DNA of 64,000 nt from the NCBI GenBank assembly GCA_024693285.1, contig JAILLE010000020.1, forward strand, positions 62,001 through 126,000. Direction: 5' to 3'. The notes beneath the pieces were generated by a model that was given only the letters and a program-made list of their open reading frames with translations, was not told the DNA's origin and ran no database searches. The translations under genes and the position numbers were made by a program. Source of the stretch: Bacteroidales bacterium (lineage in GTDB: Bacteria > Bacteroidota > Bacteroidia > Bacteroidales > UBA932). Numbering within the stretch: the stretch's first letter is position 1; every line of letters starts with the position of its first letter. This document shows, one piece after another, positions 8,628 through 17,895 of the stretch.

Positions 8628-11420
8628 ATGAAGAGGTTCCTTCGCTTTCTTGTTCTTTCGGCACTGCTTGTTTCCGCTTGCTCTGAAGGTGATGTTAGAG
8701 TCAAGGGTAATTCGGTCACAGTCTGCCGGAACGGAAACACAATACGCCTTCAGGTTATTTCTCCGGATATCATCCGGGTGTCCGCGGCTCCTGGTGAGAG
8801 TATCACCGACAGAAAGAGTCTTGTGGTTGTTCCCCAGAGAGGTGTGACGGACTTCGACGTGGCTTTGAACGGTGACAGCTTGATCGTTACCACGCCGGAG
8901 CTTAAGGCTTTGGTCTGTCCTGACGGGTCATTGAGTTTCTTCGATCAGGATGGAAAACTCCTCGCTGGTGGAGGACGTATGTCGTTCAAGCCGACATCAG
9001 TTGAAGGAAAGGATGCTTTCTCTGTCAGGACAATGTTCGCCTCTTCGGATGATGAGTCATTTTACGGGCTGGGCCAGCAGCAGTCGGGGGAGTTCGACCA
9101 CAAGGGAAGGAGCGAGGAACTATACCAGTACAACACCAAAGTAAGCGTTCCTTTCGTGGTCTCCACTAAGGGTTACGGCATCCTGTTCGACGCTTATTCT
9201 CTTTCCCGCTGGGGGAATCCTGAGCCTTACAAGCAGCTCGGAGAGATATTCACTCTGTTTGACAAAGACGGAGTGGAAGGTGCCTTGACCGGGACTTATA
9301 AGACAAAGGATGGGAATGTCCTGTCCCGTAGGGAAGATTCCCTTTATTTCGAGAATGAGTTTGTCATAAAGAATTTGCCTCAGATCCCTTTAAGCGGTTC
9401 CGAGGTGGTCTATGAAGGCTATATTCAAGCTCCGGAAACAGCTGATTATCATTTTATTCAGTATTATGCTGGCTTTCAGGAGACTTATATCGGTGGAGAA
9501 GAAGTCATGTCCCGCCTTTGGCGGCCGGCATGGAATCCGAACAGCAAGAAATTTACGGTCCATCTCACGAAAGGGGAGAAAACTCCTGTAAGGATACTTT
9601 GGAATCCCGATGGTGATGTATCTTACATGGGACTCAGGGTCGCCACTCTACAGCCTGCTGAGGAAGAGAAGGCGCTATCTTTCTGGTCCGAGTTCGAGCC
9701 GGGTGCTGATTTCTATTTCATCGCTGGCGAGAATTATGATGGGGTGATCAGAGGATACCGTACCCTTACCGGAAAGGCCCAGGTTATGCCTAAATGGGCT
9801 TTGGGCTTCTGGCAGAGCCGTGAGCGCTATTCCACTCAAGATGAGCTTGTCGGAACACTGGCTGAGATGAGACGCAGGCATATTCCTGTAGACAACATTG
9901 TCCAGGACTGGCAATACTGGAAAGAGGATCAGTGGGGGAGCCATCAGTTCGATCCGGAACGCTATCCCGATCCCGAGAAGATGCTTGATGATGTCCATGG
10001 CATGAACGCCCGGTTCATGATCAGCGTCTGGCCGAAATTCTACACCAACACTGACAACTATCAGGAACTTAAGGTCTCAGGTTACGCATACACACATGCC
10101 GAAGATGCTGGCCTTGTGGACTGGCTCGGCCACAAGCAGACTTTCTATGACGCCTATTCTGAAGGCGGTAGGAAGATGTTCTGGAGGCAGATGGACAAGA
10201 ACCTTTATTCAAAGTACGGCAGGAAAATTGACGCCTGGTGGATGGACGCCAGCGAGCCTAACCTAAGGGACTGCCTCCCTATGGATTATTTCAAATGGCT
10301 CCTGACTCCCAATGCCTTAGGTTCTTCCACCGAATATCTTAACGCCTATGCCCTTGTCAATGCGGATGCCATATATAACGGCCAGAGGAGAATAGATCCC
10401 GACAAGAGGGTATTCCTGCTGACACGCAATGGTTTCGCTGGTTTGCAGAGGTATTCCACAGCCACTTGGAGCGGAGACATTGGCACTTCCTGGATTGACA
10501 TGAGGATGCAGATGCCCGCCGGACTGAATTACTCGATGAGCGGTATCCCATTCTGGGGTATGGACATAGGAGGCTTCTCGGTTATGGGCAAGTTCTATGA
10601 CGAGGCCAACCAAGAAGAGTGGCGTGAGCTACAGACCCGTTGGCACCAGTTCGGAACCTTCGTCCCCTTGTTCCGCACCCATGGCCAATGGCCCCAAAGA
10701 GAGCTTTGGAATATAGCTCCAGAAGGTTCTCCCGCTTATGAGAGTATCCTATGGTACATGCGTTTGCGTTACAGGCTGATGCCGTATCTGTATTCCTTGG
10801 CCGGAGCTGTCCATTTCGGTGATTACACCTTGATGCGCGGGCTCCCGATGGATTTCCCGGACGATCCCAAGGTCAGAGACCTTTCCGACCAATGGATGTT
10901 CGGCCCGGCCTTGATGCCTTGTCCCGTCTATGAATATCAAGCCAGGAGCAGGGAGGTCTATTTCCCCGAAGGCGGATGGTATGACATTTACACTGGAGAA
11001 TATATTCAAGGATCTCAAACACAGGTGGTTCCGGCTCCTTATGAGAGGATTCCGCTCTTCGCGCGTGCCGGCTCTATTATCCCGTTTGGCCCGGAGATCG
11101 AATGGTCAGGAGAGAAGCCCGCTGACGACATTTGTCTTTATGTCTACTCCGGAGCTGACGTTGATTTCACCCTTTATGAGGATGACGGCTTGACATATGG
11201 TTATGAGAAAGGCAAGTTCTCCACCATTCCTATTAGTTGGGACGAGGCTTCCGGAACCTTGACAATCGGCGCCCGCCAAGGAACCTTCCCGGGGGCGCTT
11301 GAGAAGCGTTCTTTCCGTGTTGTCCTGGTGGATCCTTCGCATCCTGTGCCTTATGATCCGGACGCTTCCGGCCAGCCCTTATTTTATGATGGATCCTCTA
11401 TATCATTGAGATTAAAATAA
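8628..11420 (+). CDS. GH31 alpha-glycosidase lipoprotein with PA14 insert
   Basis: The ATG at 8628 is chosen over an in-frame TTG at 8622 and gives 930 aa with a lipoprotein signal ending VSAC (Cys18). An N-terminal beta-sandwich is interrupted at about residues 250-345 by a PA14-like insert (GYIQAPETADYHFIQYYAGF onward), a layout known from the Bacteroides alpha-xylosidase of xyloglucan loci. The GH31 barrel has the nucleophile Asp540 in WWMDASEPN and the W-S-GD region expected for the acid/base. Activity could be alpha-xylosidase or alpha-galactosidase; in a mannan locus, removing alpha-galactose side groups is as plausible as xylose. It is probably periplasmic or surface-facing. Confidence 0.88.
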   Translation: MKRFLRFLVLSALLVSACSEGDVRVKGNSVTVCRNGNTIRLQVISPDIIRVSAAPGESITDRKSLVVVPQRGVTDFDVALNGDSLIVTTPELKALVCPDGSLSFFDQDGKLLAGGGRMSFKPTSVEGKDAFSVRTMFASSDDESFYGLGQQQSGEFDHKGRSEELYQYNTKVSVPFVVSTKGYGILFDAYSLSRWGNPEPYKQLGEIFTLFDKDGVEGALTGTYKTKDGNVLSRREDSLYFENEFVIKNLPQIPLSGSEVVYEGYIQAPETADYHFIQYYAGFQETYIGGEEVMSRLWRPAWNPNSKKFTVHLTKGEKTPVRILWNPDGDVSYMGLRVATLQPAEEEKALSFWSEFEPGADFYFIAGENYDGVIRGYRTLTGKAQVMPKWALGFWQSRERYSTQDELVGTLAEMRRRHIPVDNIVQDWQYWKEDQWGSHQFDPERYPDPEKMLDDVHGMNARFMISVWPKFYTNTDNYQELKVSGYAYTHAEDAGLVDWLGHKQTFYDAYSEGGRKMFWRQMDKNLYSKYGRKIDAWWMDASEPNLRDCLPMDYFKWLLTPNALGSSTEYLNAYALVNADAIYNGQRRIDPDKRVFLLTRNGFAGLQRYSTATWSGDIGTSWIDMRMQMPAGLNYSMSGIPFWGMDIGGFSVMGKFYDEANQEEWRELQTRWHQFGTFVPLFRTHGQWPQRELWNIAPEGSPAYESILWYMRLRYRLMPYLYSLAGAVHFGDYTLMRGLPMDFPDDPKVRDLSDQWMFGPALMPCPVYEYQARSREVYFPEGGWYDIYTGEYIQGSQTQVVPAPYERIPLFARAGSIIPFGPEIEWSGEKPADDICLYVYSGADVDFTLYEDDGLTYGYEKGKFSTIPISWDEASGTLTIGARQGTFPGALEKRSFRVVLVDPSHPVPYDPDASGQPLFYDGSSISLRLK

Positions 11421-11429
11421 TTATATAAA

Positions 11430-13745
11430 ATGCGAACCCTTAAAAATTGTGTTATCGCGATGGCTGTTTTGATGGTGGCTTCGTGCGCCCCTAAGAATCA
11501 GGTCGCTCCTGCGATCGCCCCTGACAAAGATGTTGAGGCAAAGGTGGAGTATGTGTTGAAGAAAATGTCTCTTAAGGAAAAGGCTGGCCAGATGGTCCAG
11601 CTTTCGATCGACACCATCACAGATGAGAATACCAAAGAGATCGATTCCGCGAAACTGGATAGGATTATTGGAGAGTATAAAGTAGGCTCGATCCTTAATC
11701 TCTTGAATGATGTTTCCCGTTCGAGGGAAGGAACCGCCGCTTTTGTCCGCATGATCCAGGAAAAGTCTATGGAAACCATCGGGATTCCTTGCATCTATGG
11801 TCTTGATATGATCCATGGAGCCAACTATCTCACTGACGGGTCCTTATATCCTCAGGAGATAAACCTTGGCGCCACTTTCAACCGGGAATATGCCGGTATG
11901 ATGGGCAAGGCTCTCGCTTATGAGACCAGGGCCGCCCAGGTGGCTTGGGTTTTCTCACCGGTGATGGATCTGGGACGTGACCCTCGCTGGCCAAGACATT
12001 GGGAGAGCTGGGGAGAGGACCCCTATCTCCAGGCCGAGATGGCCAGGACTGAGACAATCGCTATCCAGGGCGAGGATCCTAATCACATTGATCTTGAGCA
12101 TGCCGCCGTCAGTGTCAAGCATTTCATTGGTTACGGCGTTCCTGTCACAGGTAAGGATCGCACTCCTGCTTACATCGCCGAGAATGACCTCAGGGAGAAG
12201 TTCTTCCGTCCTTTCAAAGAGTGCTTCCAGGCTGGCGCGCTTACAGCTATGATCAACTCGGCTGCCATCAATGGAGTCCCTACCCACGCCAACAAGACTC
12301 TCCTCACCGGTTGGGTCAAGGACGGTCTCAACTGGGACGGCATGATAGTGACTGACTGGGCTGATATCGACAATCTTTTCAACCGTGACCATGTGGCCGC
12401 TGACAAGAAGGAAGCTGTGGCGATGGGAATCAACGCTGGTATCGATATGATTATGGATCCTTATGATCCCGAGTGTGTCAATGTCATCGTTGACCTCGCT
12501 GAATCCGGTGAGATCCCTATGGCGAGGATTGACGACGCTGTCCGCCGCATTCTTCGCCTGAAGGTCAGGCTTGGCCTCTTCGATAATCCTTCCTGGGAAT
12601 ATGACTACAAGGATTTCGGTTGCGAGAAGTTCGCTAAGGAGTCTTACGCCGCGGCACTTGAGTCTGAGGTACTTCTGAAGAATGAGGGTGGGATTCTGCC
12701 ACTGAAGGGGACTGAGCGGATCCTGGTCACCGGCCCCAACGCCAACTCTATGAGAACTCTTAACGGCGGGTGGAGCTATACCTGGCAGGGAGACGCCGAC
12801 ACCTTCGCTTCAGATCATAACACAATCCTCGAGGCTATCCGGAACCGTTTCCCTAATGTGAAATATGTTCCCGCCATTGAATATGCCCAAGGTTGGGGCG
12901 AGTGGGAGAAAGAGACCGTTACAGGTATCGCTGAGGCTGTCGCCGCGGCCAGGACCTGCGATGTGGTTATCGCCTGTGTAGGCGAGAACTCATATTGCGA
13001 GACTCCCGGCAATATGGATGACCTTAATCTGTCCGCCAATCAGAAAGAGCTTGTCAAGGCTCTCGCGGCTACCGGGAAACCGGTCATCCTTGTTTTGAAC
13101 GAGGGTCGCCCGAGAATCATCGGTGACATCGAGCCGCTCGTGAAAGCTGTTGTGGATGTTATGCTTCCGTCCAATTATGGAGGTGACGCTCTGGCCGCTC
13201 TGATCTCAGGTGACGAAAACTTCTCAGGGAAGCTTCCTTTCACTTTTGCCAAGCACATCAACTCTCTCCACACCTACGACTACAAGGTCTCTGAGCATCG
13301 AGAGGTAATGGCCGGCTCTTACAACTACGACGCCATCATGGATGTCCAGTGGCCTTTCGGTTTCGGACTCAGCTACACGGAATACGAATATTCAAACTTG
13401 AAGGTTGACAGGGATTCTTTCAAAGCCGGAGACTTGATCAAAGTCTCTGTCGATATCAAAAACACCGGCTCTCGTCCAGGGAAGGAGGCTGTTCTTCTTT
13501 ACAGCTCCGACCTTGTCGCTTCGATTATTCCTGATGTCAAACGTCTCCGCGGATTCGAGAAGATTTCTTTGGAACCAGGTGAGACTAAGACAGTTACCTT
13601 TGAACTCCCCGCCAAGGAACTCGCTTTCGTCGGCGCGGATGGGAAATGGCGCCTCGAGAAGGGTGATTTCCGTCTCGCTTGCGGTGGCCTCGGCGTCATG
13701 GTCAATTGTGTCGAGACGAAGGTCTGGGACAGCCCGAACATCTAG
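11430..13745 (+). CDS. GH3 beta-glycosidase (BglX-like) lipoprotein
   Basis: The 771-residue product starts with a lipoprotein signal ending VASC (Cys19). It has the full GH3 layout: an N-terminal barrel with SVKHFIGYG and nucleophile Asp309 in MIVTDWADID, an alpha/beta sandwich domain from about residue 410 (EVLLKNEGGILPL), and a C-terminal fibronectin-III-like domain (FGFGLSYTEYEYSNL onward). Such enzymes remove terminal beta-linked glucose from oligosaccharides, here probably from glucomannan fragments; beta-mannosidase or beta-xylosidase activity cannot be excluded. It starts 9 bases after the GH31 stop. Confidence 0.9.
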   Translation: MRTLKNCVIAMAVLMVASCAPKNQVAPAIAPDKDVEAKVEYVLKKMSLKEKAGQMVQLSIDTITDENTKEIDSAKLDRIIGEYKVGSILNLLNDVSRSREGTAAFVRMIQEKSMETIGIPCIYGLDMIHGANYLTDGSLYPQEINLGATFNREYAGMMGKALAYETRAAQVAWVFSPVMDLGRDPRWPRHWESWGEDPYLQAEMARTETIAIQGEDPNHIDLEHAAVSVKHFIGYGVPVTGKDRTPAYIAENDLREKFFRPFKECFQAGALTAMINSAAINGVPTHANKTLLTGWVKDGLNWDGMIVTDWADIDNLFNRDHVAADKKEAVAMGINAGIDMIMDPYDPECVNVIVDLAESGEIPMARIDDAVRRILRLKVRLGLFDNPSWEYDYKDFGCEKFAKESYAAALESEVLLKNEGGILPLKGTERILVTGPNANSMRTLNGGWSYTWQGDADTFASDHNTILEAIRNRFPNVKYVPAIEYAQGWGEWEKETVTGIAEAVAAARTCDVVIACVGENSYCETPGNMDDLNLSANQKELVKALAATGKPVILVLNEGRPRIIGDIEPLVKAVVDVMLPSNYGGDALAALISGDENFSGKLPFTFAKHINSLHTYDYKVSEHREVMAGSYNYDAIMDVQWPFGFGLSYTEYEYSNLKVDRDSFKAGDLIKVSVDIKNTGSRPGKEAVLLYSSDLVASIIPDVKRLRGFEKISLEPGETKTVTFELPAKELAFVGADGKWRLEKGDFRLACGGLGVMVNCVETKVWDSPNI

Positions 13746-13748
13746 GCC

Positions 13749-14966
13749 ATGGATCTTGTCAGATTCCGTGAGGAAATAAAAGACGAGCTGGAAGGGGATA
13801 TCCTGCCCTTCTGGCTCGCTCTTCGTGATCCCGAAGGTGGTTTTTACGGGGAGGTGACTTCTGATGGTGCCGTCCTCAAAGACGCTCCAAGAGGGGAGAT
13901 CCTTAACGCCAGGATCATCTGGACTTTTGCCGCCGCTTATAAGGCTCTCGGAAAACAGGAATACCTTTCCGCCGCTCTGCATGCCCGGGACTGGTTTGTC
14001 TCAAATCTTATCGACAAGGAGAATGGGGGAGTGTTCTGGAGTGTGTCATCTGATGGCTCTCCTATAGACACAAAGAAACAGCTTTATTCCCAAGCTTTCG
14101 CCATCTACGCTTTCAGTGAGCTTTATAAGGTCACATCTGACGAGGCCGATCTGGAAGTGGCTGAGAATCTGTTCAATATCATAGAATCAAGATTCGCTGA
14201 CCATGATAATGGAGGCTATGGCGAAGCTTTGGCCAGAGACTTCTCTCCGCTAGAGGATATGTCTCTCTCTGCCCATGATATCAACGCTGACAAGACGATG
14301 AATTCCCACCTTCATCTACTGGAAGCTTACGCCAACCTTTACCAGGTTTGGCCTGATCCGGCTCTCAAGGTGGCGTTGATCAGCCTCGTCAATCTGATGT
14401 GTGAGAAGATCATGTCTCCGGAGGGGCATCTTCATTTGTATTTCACAAGGGACTGGACTGTTATTCCCGGAGCTGTCTCTTATGGCCATGACATCGAGAC
14501 TTCATGGCTCTTGTTGGAATGCGCTTTTGCTACAGGTGATCCTTCTCTCATTGAATATGTGAGGCCATATTGCCGGAAACTCGGTATTGCCGGAAACGAG
14601 GGACTCCTTCCTGACGGTTCTATGATGTATGAGTTGTTGCTCGATGGATCAAAAGATCTTTCCCGTCAGTGGTGGGTCCAGGCTGAGACTGTCGTAGGCA
14701 ACCTATGGCTTTCTAAGTATCACTCCGATCCTGACGGACTTCCAAGAGCCATCTCCTGCTGGAACAGGATCAAGACCCATCTCCTCTGTCATTCTGAGCG
14801 GAGCGAAGAATCTTCTTCAAGAAGCATCCTCCCTGGCGAATGGTATTGGGGTACATTGGCGGACGGAGTGACTCCGGATCTCGCCAACCCGAAAGCCGGC
14901 TTCTGGAAATGCCCCTACCACAACGCCCGCATGTGCCTCGAAGCGTTGAAACTATTGTCAGACTAA
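13749..14966 (+). CDS. Cellobiose/mannobiose 2-epimerase (AGE family)
   Basis: The 405-residue cytoplasmic protein has the AGE (alpha/alpha)6-barrel motifs LNARIIWTFAAAY, YSQAFAIYAFSEL, DKTMNSHLHLLEAY, SYGHDIETSWLL, RQWWVQAETVVG and GEWYWGTLADG. With GH130 in the same operon, it should turn mannobiose into mannosyl-beta-1,4-glucose, the substrate of the phosphorylase. It starts 3 bases after the GH3 stop, and its end overlaps the convergent gene at 14963. An odd stretch near residues 346-362 contains CHSERSEESS, which is the translation of a palindromic repeat that entered the gene in frame just before the conserved GEWYWG motif. All main motifs remain, so function may be kept. Confidence 0.9.
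   Translation: MDLVRFREEIKDELEGDILPFWLALRDPEGGFYGEVTSDGAVLKDAPRGEILNARIIWTFAAAYKALGKQEYLSAALHARDWFVSNLIDKENGGVFWSVSSDGSPIDTKKQLYSQAFAIYAFSELYKVTSDEADLEVAENLFNIIESRFADHDNGGYGEALARDFSPLEDMSLSAHDINADKTMNSHLHLLEAYANLYQVWPDPALKVALISLVNLMCEKIMSPEGHLHLYFTRDWTVIPGAVSYGHDIETSWLLLECAFATGDPSLIEYVRPYCRKLGIAGNEGLLPDGSMMYELLLDGSKDLSRQWWVQAETVVGNLWLSKYHSDPDGLPRAISCWNRIKTHLLCHSERSEESSSRSILPGEWYWGTLADGVTPDLANPKAGFWKCPYHNARMCLEALKLLSD
14788..14815 (+). repeat. REP-like palindromic repeat inserted in frame in the epimerase gene
   Basis: The stretch contains ATTCT-GAGCGGAGCGA-AGAAT, an interrupted palindrome, and encodes CHSERSEES. This DNA word and its translated peptide are familiar as a dispersed short repeat in many Bacteroidetes genomes. 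The GAGCG(A/G)AGCGA core is also found twice in the element at 28678-28842. Confidence 0.7.
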
Positions 14967-15931
14967 TCTGGCCAGGCCCAGGACTGAAGGTCGTCGCTCC
15001 AGGCTATTCCGATAGAACTGTTTTTATCGAAATCGCCCTCGGTCTCCGTCAGAGGACCCGAACCGTGGAAGAACATTATGTATTTCCCTACGGAAGGTAC
15101 TGACCTGCAATCCAGTACGAATCCAGCGGTGAGCCGGCCCGCTGCCCATTCCCATTCGCTTTGGCCAAGCGTGATTAAAGAACCGTCGTCTTTCCAGTCC
15201 CTCAGATCAGAGGATCGTTTGACCCCGATCCCGTTCTCGGGGGAATGGAACATGATGTATTCATCACCATCCTTCAGGATGCAGACGTTTTCTCCTCCCT
15301 GGATGTGTTTGTCAAATGTCCAGTTAACAAGGTCATGGGACCATGAACTGCTGACGCCATTCTGCTTGTAGAAACACCACCATTTCCCCGGCTCATCTTT
15401 GTCCTCGATGAGATATGGGTCAATCATCCTGCCCATATCTTCTTCCGGGATATTTCCCTTAACCTTAAGTAGTTCCGGCGCGGTCCAGGTCTCAAGATCC
15501 TTGCTTCGCATGATGAAAAGCCTCGCGTCCTGACCGCCATATCTAGGCATCTCGGATCTGACATATCCCGGTCTCGGATAGGTCTGCATGCATAGGATCC
15601 ATTCATCTCCAAAGCGTATCACGTTTCCTGGGCTTGAATAATCCAGGTTCTGGTCTCTCTCGGTCAAGATTCTGGGCTCTGTCCAATCCTTCAGGTTCAT
15701 GCTGGTGGAAGTGGCCAAATAACTGAAGATACTGTCATTCTCAATCCGAACCAGTGAGAAAAACAGATGGAATTGACCATTGTCGTAAATGGCGGCGGGA
15801 TCCCTAAACGCCAGGGTGTCGTTGCCTGCGAACAGCCTTGGACTATCGATAGCGGAAAGAAACGGCCCACCCGTTTTTGAGCAGGCCATCAGCATTACCG
15901 CCAACGTTATTTGCAATAGTCTCTTTATCAA
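14963..15931 (-). CDS. Secreted five-bladed beta-propeller glycosidase-like lipoprotein (GH43/GH117-like fold)
   Basis: The 322-residue product has a lipoprotein signal ending LMAC (Cys17). The start is a TTG directly abutting the stop of the symporter gene; no ATG lies upstream in frame without a stop. Repeated blade-like motifs (FRDPAAIYDNGQFHLFFS, SMNLKDWTEPRIL, SKDLETWTAPELL, SSDLRDWKDDGSL) and the acidic residues in FRDPA and MIDPYLI fit the GH43/GH32/GH117 type of five-bladed propeller. The exact family and substrate are unclear. It is last in a four-gene operon with the sulfatase, TlpA-like protein and symporter, and converges with the epimerase gene, overlapping it by 4 bases. Confidence 0.7.
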   Translation of the reverse strand: MIKRLLQITLAVMLMACSKTGGPFLSAIDSPRLFAGNDTLAFRDPAAIYDNGQFHLFFSLVRIENDSIFSYLATSTSMNLKDWTEPRILTERDQNLDYSSPGNVIRFGDEWILCMQTYPRPGYVRSEMPRYGGQDARLFIMRSKDLETWTAPELLKVKGNIPEEDMGRMIDPYLIEDKDEPGKWWCFYKQNGVSSSWSHDLVNWTFDKHIQGGENVCILKDGDEYIMFHSPENGIGVKRSSDLRDWKDDGSLITLGQSEWEWAAGRLTAGFVLDCRSVPSVGKYIMFFHGSGPLTETEGDFDKNSSIGIAWSDDLQSWAWPD

Positions 15932-17275
15932 TTATTTCTTGATAGGATAAAGTTTCAGCAACAAGACGATGAGCAGTGCTATAGCGGCGGGGAATAGCGA
16001 GAACAGAGCCCAAATCATTTGCTGGACCGAAGCCTCGTTCGTGATGGTGACAACCGTCTGTCCGGTGGCCGGGTCTGTGCCTGAGATGAAGCCTGACAAG
16101 CCGAGAAGCATAGCCACAAGTGCGCCGGAGATGGCCGAGCCGAACTTCTGTGCCATTGTACCTGAGGAGAATATGAGACCTGTGGATGAGGTCCCGTTCT
16201 TCTCGGTGGCGTAATCCGCCACGTCAGCGTACATAGACCACAGCAGTGGAGAGTAAATGCCGATACCGATTGAGGTTAGGATGACCATCGCCACCATCAA
16301 CCAGATGTATTTCGGATCCATCGGAATGAAGAAGAAGGCGATGGAGGTCACGACGCAGATGATGGCCGCCCAGTTGAAGGCCTTGCGCTTGGATCCGACC
16401 CACTTTGTGAACTTCGGGGACAGGCCGCCGAATATCATGCAGGTCACCTCACCGAAGGTCATGAACACCGTGTAGTTGATGATGAGCCCTGAGACAGTGA
16501 CATCTCCGTGGAGGCAATATTCAAGTAGATAACCGGCCACGGCATATCGGAATCCGTTGAAAAAGTTGGTGCAGATGCCGATAAGCGTGAGGTATATCCA
16601 TGGCTTGTTGCGGAACAGGTCCCCGAAAGGCTTGAAGGAGAACTTTTCTGCCCTGATGGGCTTCAGACGCTCCTTTGTGAGAAGGCCGCAAGCTAGGGTG
16701 CCTAATGCGGCGACACCTCCCAGGATGGCTCCCAAGACGGCATATTGGTGGGCCGGAGTACCTCCCACCATTTTCTGCAAGTAGGGGAACGAGAGCAAAG
16801 TGATGAAGCCCATCGCGTAGGCTCCCACCATCCTGTAGGACGAAAACTCGTTCTTCTCGTTGTCGTCAGCGGTCATTACGCCGAGGAGCGAGCCATACGG
16901 CACGTTCACGGCGGTGTAGACGGCCATCATCAGCAGATACATCGAATATGCGTAAATACGCTTGCCCACAGGCCCGAAATCCGGTGTGTAGAGCAGTAGG
17001 GCGAAGATCACGCCGAGCGGTATCGCTCCGAATATGAGCCATGGGCGGTATGTGCCCCAGCGGGACTGTGTCCGGTCGGCCAGCGCGCCCATCATCGGGT
17101 CTGTCACGACATCGAACAGGCGGGCTATAAGCATAAGGGTGGCTGTGTCAGCCACAGTGAGCCCGAAAATATTTGTGAAAAACAAGGGGAACGCGATTGA
17201 CATCACCTTCCAGGTGATTCCTCCAGCGGCGGCATCCCCAAGAGCATATCCGATTTTCTCTGAAAGCTTGGCCAT
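15932..17275 (-). CDS. GPH-family sugar:cation symporter (MFS, MelB-like)
   Basis: The 447-residue inner-membrane protein has about 12 hydrophobic segments and GPH signatures: YALGDAAAGG at the N-terminus, ARLFDVVTDPMMGALADRT in loop 2-3, and WGTYRPWLIFGAIPLG. Mannan-using Bacteroides encode a symporter of this type beside the epimerase and GH130 genes, so this is the probable mannobiose or mannooligosaccharide importer. Its gene faces the main locus on the opposite strand. It lies 20 bases after the TlpA-like gene and abuts the propeller gene. Confidence 0.88.
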   Translation of the reverse strand: MAKLSEKIGYALGDAAAGGITWKVMSIAFPLFFTNIFGLTVADTATLMLIARLFDVVTDPMMGALADRTQSRWGTYRPWLIFGAIPLGVIFALLLYTPDFGPVGKRIYAYSMYLLMMAVYTAVNVPYGSLLGVMTADDNEKNEFSSYRMVGAYAMGFITLLSFPYLQKMVGGTPAHQYAVLGAILGGVAALGTLACGLLTKERLKPIRAEKFSFKPFGDLFRNKPWIYLTLIGICTNFFNGFRYAVAGYLLEYCLHGDVTVSGLIINYTVFMTFGEVTCMIFGGLSPKFTKWVGSKRKAFNWAAIICVVTSIAFFFIPMDPKYIWLMVAMVILTSIGIGIYSPLLWSMYADVADYATEKNGTSSTGLIFSSGTMAQKFGSAISGALVAMLLGLSGFISGTDPATGQTVVTITNEASVQQMIWALFSLFPAAIALLIVLLLKLYPIKK

Positions 17276-17295
17276 AATTATTCCGGTAAAAAACG

Positions 17296-17877
17296 CTACT
17301 TGCCAGCCACAGCCTCAAGCTCTTTGGCCATCTTGTCGATCATCACGGTACCTAAGACAACCTTGCCCTCCGGGTCGATTATGTACATCGAGGGAATCCA
17401 GTTGACCTTGTAATCCTGCGAGACCTGGGTCTCTTTCCATTTGGCGAGAGGACTCACGTGGCACCAGCCCAGACCGTTCTCATTGATGTACTCTGTCCAT
17501 TTCTCTTTCTCGGTGTCGAATGACACTCCGACGAACGCGACCTTGTCCCCGTATTTCTCCCACAGGGCTTTCACCTGAGGAGCGTCCTTACGGCAGTCAG
17601 GGCACCAGGAGGCCCAGAAGTCCAAGACCACGTACTTGCCTTGGAAGTCCTTGATAGAGACGTCATTGCCATCAGGAGTCTTAAGAGTGAAGTCTGGAGC
17701 TGCCGTGCCTTTCGCAAGCAGATCCTTCGCATACTGGGTGTCGAGGTCTTCCTCAGCGGCTTGTTCTACCGCAGGCTCTTCAGCGGTCTTTTTAGGGGTC
17801 CTTTTACAAGAACTAAATACTGGTGTGGCTACAATCAGCAAGGCGCACACGGCAGTGATGAGGGTTTGCTTTTTCAT
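17296..17877 (-). CDS. TlpA/ResA-like thioredoxin-fold lipoprotein
   Basis: The 193-residue protein has a signal ending FSSC (Cys24), a Glu/Ala-rich linker, and an AhpC/TSA-thioredoxin fold with the redox motif WCPDC (Cys92, Cys95), followed by the cis-Pro region NWIPSMYIIDPEG. It probably acts as a periplasmic thiol reductant or disulfide exchanger. It lies between the sulfatase (18 bases upstream) and symporter genes; why a thioredoxin sits in this operon is not evident. Confidence 0.88.
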   Translation of the reverse strand: MKKQTLITAVCALLIVATPVFSSCKRTPKKTAEEPAVEQAAEEDLDTQYAKDLLAKGTAAPDFTLKTPDGNDVSIKDFQGKYVVLDFWASWCPDCRKDAPQVKALWEKYGDKVAFVGVSFDTEKEKWTEYINENGLGWCHVSPLAKWKETQVSQDYKVNWIPSMYIIDPEGKVVLGTVMIDKMAKELEAVAGK

Positions 17878-17895
17878 TGTCCGTTTATTATAATA

